A stretch of 64,000 bases of DNA from Macrocystis pyrifera (Eukaryota > Sar > Phaeophyceae > Laminariales > Laminariaceae), in the NCBI GenBank assembly GCA_031763025.1, contig JASSKH010000010.1, forward strand, positions 13,347,427 through 13,411,426, in the 5' to 3' direction. The translations under genes and the position numbers were made by a program. Below, in pieces: positions 49,501 to 61,156 of the stretch; position 1 is the stretch's first letter; each line of letters opens with the position of its first letter. Under the pieces are notes generated by a model. It worked only from the letters and a program-made list of their open reading frames with translations. It was not told where the DNA came from and did no database searches.

Positions 49501-50812
49501 GGTAACGTACGGTTAAATTCGACTCGATCCGGTACGGTATGGTGTTATTCGGTCCGGTTCGATACGGTACGATTCGGTGCGGTTCGGCTCGATTCGGAAA
49601 ATGTCGCTCGGTGCAGGAGGCAGTGGTGCACAAGGTGTCGGTCTTTGGCGAGGACGACTTCCGGCGGATGGTGAAGGCGGGGGAGGTGGACGAGCACCGC
49701 GACTTTCTGTGCAGGAATGCCTTCGACAAGGAGATGAAGAGGTGGGCGCAGAAAAAGGAGTTGAGAAGAAGGAGAGGGGGTTGAGGAGGGCATGCGGGGA
49801 GAGGAGGGAAGAGGGAGGGAGAGAAAAGGGAGGGAAGAGGAAGGGAAGGGGGGGCGAGGGGGGGGGGGGGGGGGGGGGGGGTGGAGGACAGAAAAGGGTA
49901 GAGACGAGCAGAGAAGAGGACAAAACCGAAGAGAGTGGAGCGAGAGATAGGCAAAAGAACGAGACAAGAGAGGGGGGAAGGAGAGAAGGGAGCCAACGCC
50001 GCACAACCTCCGCTGCTGCGCGATGACCACGTAGTCTTTCGCCTTGCACTCGTCATACGGGGAAAAGGAATGCGACAGACTCTCAGCGTGAACGACGACG
50101 AAGATTGCACGGCAGGGTAGGGATACACCACACCAATATGGCCGGAAATATAGAGACCGATTGGTCTTCATATTATTGCCTAAACGATCCTTTATATTTC
50201 CGGCCAGAGCAAGTAACATTTTCTGAGGCTCCTCTCGACAGAGAAGCTTTTTACCTCCCCTCCCTCCCTGCCCTCGACAAAAGTGAAAACACAACCCGAT
50301 AAACACAGAGCCATAGCCCACAGTGAGCAGTTTATCGAAACATCCAGCGGCAAGGCCCGCATTTATAATAGGGTATGCACTTGATAAGGCGTACCGCGTT
50401 GGCTCTGTGTAGGTATTTATCGAAACGTCGTGCGAAAAAAAAAATTAGCGGTCATGTTCCAGCGATGAGGGGCCCCTTTGTATGAGGCATGCGTCATTGG
50501 GCGTACCCCTCTGGCCGTAAACATAGCGACCGCTCGGTCTTCACGTTAATGTGGAAAACAGTTCTTCTATTTCCGCCCATATTTCTCAGTTGAGGGGGGA
50601 GCCCCGTCGGTCAGAAGGGTTTCCCCTTAAGGGCACGCGTCGAAAACCATCGCGCTGTGCTGTCGCTCAGCAACCACGCCAACGTATACTGTTAATAGTA
50701 CTATTTCGGGGAGCGGGGTGAGGCGGCGGGGGGGAGGGGGGGGGGGTACTCATTATCGTGCATGGCCGTAGTCATATGACCATAGACCCTCGCATCCCTA
50801 CAATGCCGGGGA

Positions 50813-50878
<66 letters not shown>

Positions 50879-51470
50879 ACTCGGGGGTGTGGGGGGGGGG
50901 GGGGTACTTGTTATCATGTTATCATCCATGGCCGTAGTCGTAAGACCATAGACCCTCGGGGGGGGGGTGGTCTCGATATCGTGCATGGCCGTACTGTAGT
51001 CGTATGACCATATATCCTCGGGGGAGGGAGAAGGAAGGGCGTACGGGCGGGTGGTGAGGTATGTAGAGGACTAATCCCACGCGCGAGGTAGAACCAAACA
51101 TGAAAAAAATCACGGAGGGTGTTTTCAGAGAACGCGTGGCGGCTTGCTCGCTGCCCCTTCGCGCGCTCTGTACGTGTACAACATGCGCGTTGTTTTTTGT
51201 TGTGTTGTCGTTTTGTTGTAGGTTTTTGTTTTTCGCTGGCCGCGTGTGACAAATTCAGCCCATGATTGTAATTATCGAGTTCACTTGAGCTATTTATCAA
51301 TAGGGTGAATTCGCTATCTAGTGTGAATTCATGGACTATTCTTGTTTTTGGGGAGACGTTATTTCTGACTGTAAATAAGTACAATTACAGTACTACAGAG
51401 TAGTACAGTACGGTAGGTGCTGACTCTCGTAAATAAGGCCTCTTACGATTTATTGCCGCATGCCCCCCCC

Positions 51471-51504
<34 letters not shown>

Positions 51505-54500
51505 TGTCGGACTATTGCCGCTGTCGGACTGGTTGTTGGGGGGGGGGGGGGGAGGAAGGGTCTATTCGGTGGGGGACCAGATACCCTATTTGCGGCTTCT
51601 GCGGGGCAGGCGGTTCAGCGATCGCTCCGTCGTTCCAGGTGGGCGATAGAGGTCGACTCAAGACACCGCCGCGTGCCTGCCTGCGGCCTCCGCCTCCGCC
51701 ACCGCCACCGCGGCCGCCACCGCCGCATTTTTGCGGGGTCGCGACAAGTGGGGAGTGGGTGCCGGGGGGGAGGGGGGGGGGGGGGGGGGGGGGGGGTACT
51801 CGATATCGTGTATGGCCGTAGTCATGTGACCATAAACCCTCGCATCCCTACAATGCCGGTCGGGGTCGGAGCATGCCGGGCCCGGGGGGGGGGGAGGGGT
51901 TAAATCGTCAGCTGATACGATGTGCCAGGAGACGATGGTTGTTCAGCCTCTCTGCACGGTAGACTTGATCCTTTCATCACCCTGCTACAAAAAAATTGTC
52001 ACACTAATTCCGAGTGATAGGTTGTCCCCTTGAAAAGCGTGCATGTGTAAGCGGAGTTGTATTTGCACTTTTCGATAGCGGTGGTATCACGCTTGATCAC
52101 ACACCACTCTGTCCCGAAATATACACACATTTTGTGCACTAATATTCAATAAAAATGGCTCTTTCATACCGGGACAGAGTGCTAATGTTTTAGTTAAAGA
52201 GCGACCATCGATACTGTTGCACTGCAGTGGCAAACAAACAGCCTCGGGCGCTTTCTTTTGGTGTTGGAATGAATATTGTGTTCGCACTTGTCGATGATTT
52301 TTTTTTTTGTTTCGTCCTGTTTTTTTTTTTTTTTCCCATCCCCATTATTGTCTCCGCCCTTCTTTTCTCTCTCCTTCCTACAAGTTCGTAACTCCGACCC
52401 GGGGTCACAGAGCAGGCTGTTTTTATCCCTCCTCCCCCTCTCTACCGTCGCTGGCTTGCATTTTTATCGCTAGAGAGAAGACTTCAGCCCTGCAGTAATT
52501 TCCCTCGTCGCCTAATGGCATCGAATTGTATATAGCGGTGCTATTGCCATTGCTCATAGGCACGACTATAGCACCGATACACTATTACGGGGGGGCATAT
52601 TAAGCAGGACCTACGGTACACACAAAAACCTACATATATCCCTGTTTTTACTAACAATATTTGGTCCTATTTACTATGGCCCCCCGTAATACTACTGTAT
52701 TTCGCGGGAGCATAGTAAGCCGAGCCAAAGATAGTGCGTGAACACAGGGGGTGGTACGTGTTTTCCGGGTCCATCGTGGCTTCCGAGTGCTCAGATTCAG
52801 GCCTCCCCCGTAAATAGCGATCGTGGTATTAGGAGCGACGTTCACGGGGCTATCGGCGTGGTGATGTTCAGTTTTTTTTATCCTCGTAAACAGTGCGTTT
52901 CTCTGCAACACTTGCGGTGCCCTGTTTCTCGTCGATTTCGATCCGCTGTCAACCTATAGCCCGACCTTCTAACGCCCACGAATAACTGCGCTCATCGGCG
53001 ACGTGCGATATTCGCGACACTTGATTATTATCTCGCCCACGACCCGAGGAATATGCTGTTGTTTTAGTTTGCAGTCAAGTCCACTGTGCTCATCGTGTTC
53101 CCCGTGTGGTACCCGGTAATACATATCAGGCTTAGGGTTAGGGTTGGAGTTAGGGTTTCCTGGTAGGAGTACTCGTAGGAGTTTTCAATACCGACAGGCA
53201 CCTGTCTTTTATACCCGCAAACCAACTGACCGACGGGTGGACGAACGAACGAAAGAGCGGGTGGACCCCCCCCCCCCCCGGGCGAATCGTCGTGATGCCA
53301 TCATCTTTCAGCAGAGGCCTGCTGTGATGGAGGCAGCAGCACTATTTGCCTCGTAAGGCAGTATTTACTTTTTGGCCTTATAAGGCAATGTTTCTCGCTC
53401 ACCGGACTCCTTAACCCATTGTAGGACTGCGGTCCCATTTCGGGGACTAACTACTTAGAATTTGAGAGTCTTGTCCCCAAAACGGGACGGCAGTGCTATT
53501 ACGGGGGACCATAGTAAATAGGACCAAATACTGTTATTAGTAAAACTAGGTAAATATATAGGTTTTTATGTGTACCATAGGTCCTATTAGCTATGGACCC
53601 CCGTAGTGGAGGAGTTAACCCAGCATCGTTGGGATAGCATTAACTCTACAGTGGTGTTTTGTTTTGCTATACTATTCGTGGTGTACCTATCCACTGTAGT
53701 CTCTGTTTGGGGTTGTTTTTTCCCTTGTGTGAACGTTTTGCTTTTTCTCGAAATTTTTATTTGGGTGACTTACTAATAGTGTAGAGTTCCTCTCAAGTGG
53801 GGAGCAATCGGATGCATCCCCTAGAAGGCAAAACATTCGTCGGCGATGTGTTGGCGCTACACAGCTGTAATTTTTTTTTTTCACACGGTTGTGCACCAAC
53901 CGTCCGGCTGGCGGACGAGACAACGAGGCGAACAAGACGGACGAACGAACGAGCGGACGGGCGGACGGATAGACGGATCCTCCTCCACTGGCATGTCGCG
54001 ATGCCGTGATCTGTTATCGTGTCGCGTAATGTGTTGTCATGCCGTGCCGTGCCTTGCCGTGCCATGCCATGCCATGCCGTGCCTTGCCGTGCCGTGCCAT
54101 GCCTTGGCATGCCGGTCATTCTCGTCAGACACGAGCGAGAGCAGCAGCGACGAGAAGGACAGCGACGATGACGACGACGATAGCCCCAGCAAATCTGCTC
54201 TCATGGGCCATGACGGTGGCGGCTGTGGTGGCGGTAGCAGTACAAGCACGGCCGGCGGCGGCCAGGCGAGGGCTTCAGATGGTGGTCGGCAGCGGCAGGC
54301 CAAGAGGTGAGGGCGGAGGGGGGGTACACATTTTCTGATTACCCTAGTCATTTGACCCTTGACCACGCATCCCTTTCGAGACGGAGCACCGTTGCCAAGA
54401 GGTGAGGGGGGGGGCGTACTCATTTATTGCCTGCCTTAGTCGTTTGACCATTGACCACGCATCCCTTTCGAGACGGAGCAAGAGGTGAGGGGGGAGGGTT

Positions 54501-56475
54501 AAATACAGAAAACAGAAACAGACAGGGTGGATGAAACAGACGAAACAGGCAGGGCGCGCGGTGCGGTCAATCAAGGCGCTCCTCCTCCTCCTCCTCCTCC
54601 TCCTCCTCCTCCTCCCGTTCGTTTTTTGTTTTTTTTGGGGGACGATCAGTTTCTTTTTCCATTTTGCCAACGATGTCCCTTTCTCCAGGACATTTGCGCG
54701 GTTAATAAACGCGCTCATCTTCCGTTGGTTTTTTGTTTTTGTTTTGGGCTCAATTTTTCTATTTTTCGAGCGCGGTCCCTCTTCCACGACACGAGTTTTG
54801 CGCAACTGCGCCTGCGCCTGATGCTTTGCACCTGCGCTTTGCGCCTGCGCTTATGCCCGCGCTCGCGCACGTGCCTGTGCATACACTCAGGCGAAGGTCA
54901 TCGGGGGCGGGGGGGGCGGGCGGGGACGGGGGAGGCAAGGGGCCGCAGGACAAGTTCAGCCTGGCTATGGACCGACTGCACGTGACGGCCGTGCCGAAGT
55001 CGCTGCCCTGCCGCACCGAGGAGAGGAACGTCCTGCTCAACTTCCTCAAGAGCAACATCAAGTCAGGTGCGCAAAAGCCTTGTGGAGCGCGTAGGCCCCA
55101 TTTGGTGCTGCAGTGTACACGTACCTATACTTGCACCCTGAACTCCAAGCGTTCCGTCCCCACAATAAGAGTGCAGTCCGAAATGGGTTAACACTTTTAG
55201 GAATGCAGTCCCGTGTTGGGGACCTTTCACCCTTATTCTATGTAATTTGTGTCCAAAACGGGACTGCAATCCTAAAAAGGTTGAGCCCCTTTTTTGCCAC
55301 CGCACCCCTCGTTTCGAGGCGAAAACTTTTGGAAGTTGACTACATAGAAAAAAAAAAAAAAAAAAAACTTGGGAGTTTGTAAGAAGGGTTTCCTAGCCTG
55401 GGACGGATCATCGAATCCAACTTGATGACCTGCTGTATGTATAGATCCTTCAAGCCAGATATAGCTGTTCGCGACCTTGTATGATCCACTTGCTGTAGCT
55501 CGTGTTGCCGGGCGGAAGCCGGAGTTCTCTGTATGCTCTATGTATGTATTATTGCAGCATGTTTTCCTGGGATGTGATTGACCTGTGCTGTGCACAGATC
55601 CTGCACAACCTCTCGCAGCGGCACGTATATGGCGAGGCACCCACGAGGCAGTTACATAGGAAACCCATTGCTGTCTCTGAGGGTGGCCACACCAGATATT
55701 AAATCGATTCATTGAAGCTGTCATCCATATGGAAGACAATCCGCCTCTAAAGCGGTTCTTAGTGGGATGCAGCTTACCCTTCATGCGACTCTCCCAACAC
55801 CTCACGGCGTTTCGCGCTTGGTGCAAGCAATGTCTGCCTGGTCGGTGAAAACCCGACATGCTCCGTCCCGGCATTGTAGGGATGCGAGGGTCTATGGTCA
55901 TATGACTACGGCCATGCACGATAATGAGTACACACCCCCCCCCCCTCCTCCCCCTATTATATATATTATATATGGGTTGGGCTGGCGTCGGTTGGCAGCG
56001 ACACTGTAAAACATGCCGCTCACTACGTGAGCTAGACATCCAGGGTACCGTTTGTTTTTTTTTTGGCGGTCGCCCACAACTGATCGTCGAGTTAGATCAT
56101 TTGTGCGAGGTAAAGAACCTTTACTCTGCACAAGGGAATTGATCGTATCACGTAGTGTTCAAGGTAAGGCACCCAAGAGGCAGATACACAGTACTCTCAT
56201 TGCTGTCTCTGGAAGTAGCTACACCGGAAATGAAACTAGCTCATTGAAGCTGTCATCCATATGCAAGTCCGCCTCATAAGCGGTTCTTAGTAGGATGCAG
56301 CTCACCCTTCATGCGACTCGCCGGATACCTCACGGCGCTTCGCGCTTGGTGCAAGCAATGTCTGCCTGGTCGGTGAAAACCCGACATGCTCCGTCCCGGC
56401 CTTGTAGGGATGCGAGGGTCTATGGTCATATGACTACGGCCATGCATGACATCGAGTACGTCTCTCCTATCGAGT

Positions 56476-56512
<37 letters not shown>

Positions 56513-59500
56513 ATCCTCTAAGCACTTCCAACGTAGCATCGACCAAAAACCCGCTGTCCATAGAAATGACTGGTTTTATCGGACCACGATAACAATGTGT
56601 GCACACATCCCTGAGGTACACAGCTTGTGAGATTGTGTTCCCTTCCGTCAAGAATATACATATATCTTTCATGGGGTAATATTAGAAAGAAAAAACGCAA
56701 TACGCGCGATCGAATTATCACGCACAGCTTGCTTACAAAGATTGGGCTTCGACGAAATTGTCGATCTCATCTTCACTGCTCATGCTTTGTTTTGTTTTTT
56801 CGTGTAAGGAATTGTTCTAAAAAAAGTCAGTTAGGTTGGGGTACAAGAGAGTCCGTCTCATGTTTGGGAAATCTGCGGGAAGGGGGAGGGGGGGACGGTA
56901 CCCCCCTCACCCCCTCTACCCGTGGTATGCTTGCAAACCTCACCCTCCGTCTCGAAAAAATCACGCACAGCTTGCGAAGACGGACTTGCGACGAAATCCT
57001 TAATCTCATCGTCACAGCTCATGCATTTTTTTCGTAGTTCTCAAAACAAAATTCAGTTTTTTGGGGTGGGGTTGAAGAGCTACAGTAGCTCCTGACATGG
57101 TTACAAACCTGGGGGGGGGGGGTACTCCCCTCACCCCCTCTATACCCCGTGGCATGTTGAATGTTGCAAACCCCCACCCCACTCTGCTCTGCACTGCCCT
57201 GCCCTGCCCTGCCCCGTCCCGCCTCGTCTCTTACCGCCTCGTCTCCTACCGTCTCGTTTGCCGCCGTTTTCTTTGCCTGCCTTCTTTGCCTCCCACTGCA
57301 TTGTTTGGCTTTTTGGCTATGCACGTGTACCTGGAACATGTTGGTTCATTTGCCGATGGGTTTTTGCTGTGTTGGCAGGTGGGCTGGGAAACGCCTTGTT
57401 CGTGTACGGCATGCCAGGGTCAGGAAAAACGGCGACCGCTAACGAGGTACGTGCGTATGTCGTGAGAAGAAGATAGCGCGTGCTCTATACAAGTACATGT
57501 AATATATAGCCACTCTGTCACGAATTATGGGGACGATTTCTATGCCAATATTCAATATAAGCTTCCTTATATCTAGTGACAGAGTGACGTACGACATGGG
57601 TATAGCTGCTCCGGTTGGTTTTTGTTTTGGTGTGTCAGGGTGGGTTGGTGGTAACGGCCTACCTTGAAGCCGCTACACTGGCTAACCAACCAGCTGACAC
57701 ACGGGCTGCCAGCCAGCCTAACCTATCGTATACCGCACCAAAGCACGAACGAAAGCTGAACGAACGAACGATAGGCCCTCTTTGGTCCTTGGTGCAGGCA
57801 GGATTTGTGGCAGAAGCCGGCTTTCGAACACCCCGAGTAGCGCAGACCGGCATGCTGTGAGCAATCGCGAGCAGAATCAGGGCTAGGTGGCACGAACGAA
57901 CGAAAACATGGACTGCCTTCCTACCCGACAACCAACGGCTTTCTTTCAAAAACACTGTTTTGGCGAAACTAACCAACTAACCTACAGACGTACCAGCCAA
58001 CGGATCTTACCGTACCATGACTAACAGGTACCAACCGAACGAACCAACGAACGAAGAAGACTTCAACTACCGACGTAGCAACCAAAGGCTTTCCTCGCAG
58101 CCACTGCGCTAGCGAATCATCACCTGTTCGCGCACGTACTATGACAGTAGTCCTTCCTAACGACCAAACCGAATACACATACCTGGTACGTATACACACG
58201 GTGAAGGTGATGGGCATCTTGAGGAGTCAGCACGCCCAGAGACAACTGCCCAACTTCAAGGTGGTCGAGCTGAACGGGATGAGGCTCGTCGATCCCCACC
58301 AGGTGAGCGTGTCCTCCGTGTGGTGTTTTAGACGCCATCACATACAAGGAGAGCCGTCGCGTAGCGCTGAATATCGTATCGAAAAAAAATCGATAAATTT
58401 TTACCATCGATACGATAAAACTACTCTCGCCGGGAACGTAGTCAACATTTGGTATTCATGTCATAGTCCAAACGGTTTGCTATATTCCCGTCAGAGTAGG
58501 TATCGAACTATCGATATTTTCAGGACTGTTTCACGGGCCATGACCCCCGACCCGCCGGTCGGGTCAGGAACTATTCGAAGTCTCACGGGTCGGATCGGGT
58601 CGGATCGGGTCGGATCGGGTCAGAAGATGTGTCAACTCTCACGGATCGGGTCGGGTCGGGTCATCCTTACACGACCCGACCCGAGCTGACCCGACCCGAC
58701 CGGCGATGTTTGACCCGACGCGTGAATAGCCCTTAAAATATGGGTAGTTCGGTATTATACTCTGGCCCCTTTAGACTCTGATATTGGTATGAAATGTTGA
58801 TTGTGTTCCCGGTCAGAGTAGTCTATCGTATCGAGCGTGTTTGACCCGCCACCCCCCTGGCATCCCCCACGATATTTTTTTGCGGATACTGAACCGAAGT
58901 TTCCGCACATCGAACATATAATCGATCCCTACTTCGTGATATCTATATTTCCCTTCCCTTCCCTTACGCCTTCCCTTCGCTTCCCTTCCCTTCCCTTCCT
59001 TCTCCTTCCCTTACGCCTTCCCTCCCCTCCCCTGCCCTTGCGCCGTGCTGTATTTTGTTCAATTCTGCTCTGTTACGTTTTATATCTGTGTTCTATTCTG
59101 TCTATTTTCATGTTTGGACGTACAACAAGGCGTACACCCAGCTTTGGATGGCTCTGTCCGAAGAAATTTTGCAGCCGAAGCGCGCCCTGAGCAAGCTGGA
59201 CCGTTATTTTTCCTCCAGCGACCCTTCGAGGGAGTTCCTAGTGCTGGTAGTGGACGAGCTGGACTACATGGTGAGGGGGGGGGGGGGGGGGGGGCAAGGT
59301 TGCTCTTTTTTTGCTCAGCTTTGTCGTTTGACCATTGCCCACGCATTCCTGTCGACACGGAGGGATGGAGGGCGTGTACTCATGCCATGCGTGGCCGTAG
59401 TCATACGACGATAGACCGTCGCATCCCTACAATGTCGAGACGAGGCACGTCGGGTTTTCATCCACCAGGCAGACTTTGCTTGCAGGAGGGGGGGCATGTA

Positions 59501-61125
59501 CTCGTGGATTTTTTTCTTGCCTTAGTCACTTGACCATTGACCACGCATCCCTTTCAAGACGGAGCACATCTGCTACTGCTGATATAGACATACCCAACAT
59601 TTGGGCACTCATTTTACGTTTTTTTCGGTATATCAAAACATAAAAAGAATGGCCTACGCTTATCCTCCTTCCTGGTTTGCCTTTTGAGGCGGAGAGGGGT
59701 GAGGGGACGAACACACTACCCCCCTGGGCGCAAATGCAAGCACCGCTGAGGCATACCACCATGTCCCGAAAAATAAGAAATGTTTTATTATAACAATCAA
59801 TCTAATTGATCTTTATATTCCGGGACAATGTGGGATATATGAAGCCCCAAACGATCCTTGCATTCCCATCCAGAGTTTGTACCTGATACCTGGCACGTCG
59901 TAAGGTGGCATAGCTGTGGCTAGAAACTCGCGCAAGCAAGATGTTTGTAACTGTCGTCAACTTGTGTGCGGCACCGTGACGGTCGAAGCTCCAGGCAAAA
60001 TACTCTAAAAGGGGTGCCCCTATTTTTTTTGACGCTGTCAAAAAGTAGAAAACTCGCTTTCGCATGTATGTAATTAACACTCTGAGGTGGCAGAAATACA
60101 ACGAGCGTACTTACTCGAAATTGAAGTAAAAAATATGATGATACAATTGCTTCTTTGGTAGGTACGAACTTCAACATTTTAGGAGGAAATTAGCTGTGAG
60201 ATAGATCGAGAGGGTTGCGCCGAAACTCGCCGAAAATCATCTTAACAACCTGTGCGTGATACGGGTGATACTTATGCTACGGGTTTCATAGTACGTCATG
60301 AAGGATGTATGATACTTATACAAGGGTATTCCTTATTGATGGGAACAAAATCTGACAGCTGTGGAACTCAGGTTCGGTGGGTGAAATAAATTGATGGATT
60401 TATTTCGTTGAGTTACGTGGTGTGAGAATACTTCGTTGTTTTTGTCAGGAGACGTGCATGATCCTCGAGGGGTTATCTTGCTTTCTGCATCATCAGACTA
60501 ACGAGAGCGGTGCACGTGATCCTGAAGCTCTTCGAAGCTCCATCTCAGGCATTACTGCACTAAATTTTCGTCGTCACTCAACTCGTACTTCGAAGTATAT
60601 GTAGTTTGGGTGGGGTCAGTGAGGCCTCCCTTGCTACGATCAACCGGAGGTTCTCACCCTGGTTACTACCCCCGCGTTGATTCGGTGGCAATCAACGCGC
60701 CACCTCGTCGCGGGGAGTAGGCGCTCCGGTAAAATAAACACAGGAGATGCCCTTCTTGCGTCCCCGGTTTTGGACCCAAAATTACCAGAGTGTGCGTGCA
60801 CAAAGGCCTGACCGGACTGTACTTGGTATAGCTTCGGTGATAGCATTTTATTTGTAGAAGCAGCAGCAGCAGTAGGAGCAGTAGTTCGGTCAACAACAGC
60901 AGTTAGGAGTTGCAGTAGCAGTAACAGTAGCAATAGCGGGGACTATAGGCAATGTCGACAACGGTAGCAACATGGGTAGAGAGTAGCAGTAGCAGTAGCG
61001 GCGGCAGTGGCAGTATCAGCAGGGACGACAACAGAAATAACAAGCAACAAATAACACCTACCACTACCGCTCGACGATTACTTCTACTACTACTGCTGTA
61101 GGAAGTATTGTACAGCAATAACACC

Positions 61126-61156
<31 letters not shown>

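Noticed and set aside
49259-50321. Minus-strand open frames of 258-290 codons rich in Arg/Thr/Pro/Ser
   Set aside because: They translate the GGTTCG satellite, a G run and purine-rich DNA, opposite an ORC1 exon.
53132-53158. A telomere or chromosome end
   Set aside because: Only about three imperfect units, inside a gene, with normal sequence on both sides.
55272-56039. 255-codon minus-strand open frame
   Set aside because: It lies mostly in a family 1 repeat, and the same peptide pieces appear at other family 1 copies in different frames; no domain.
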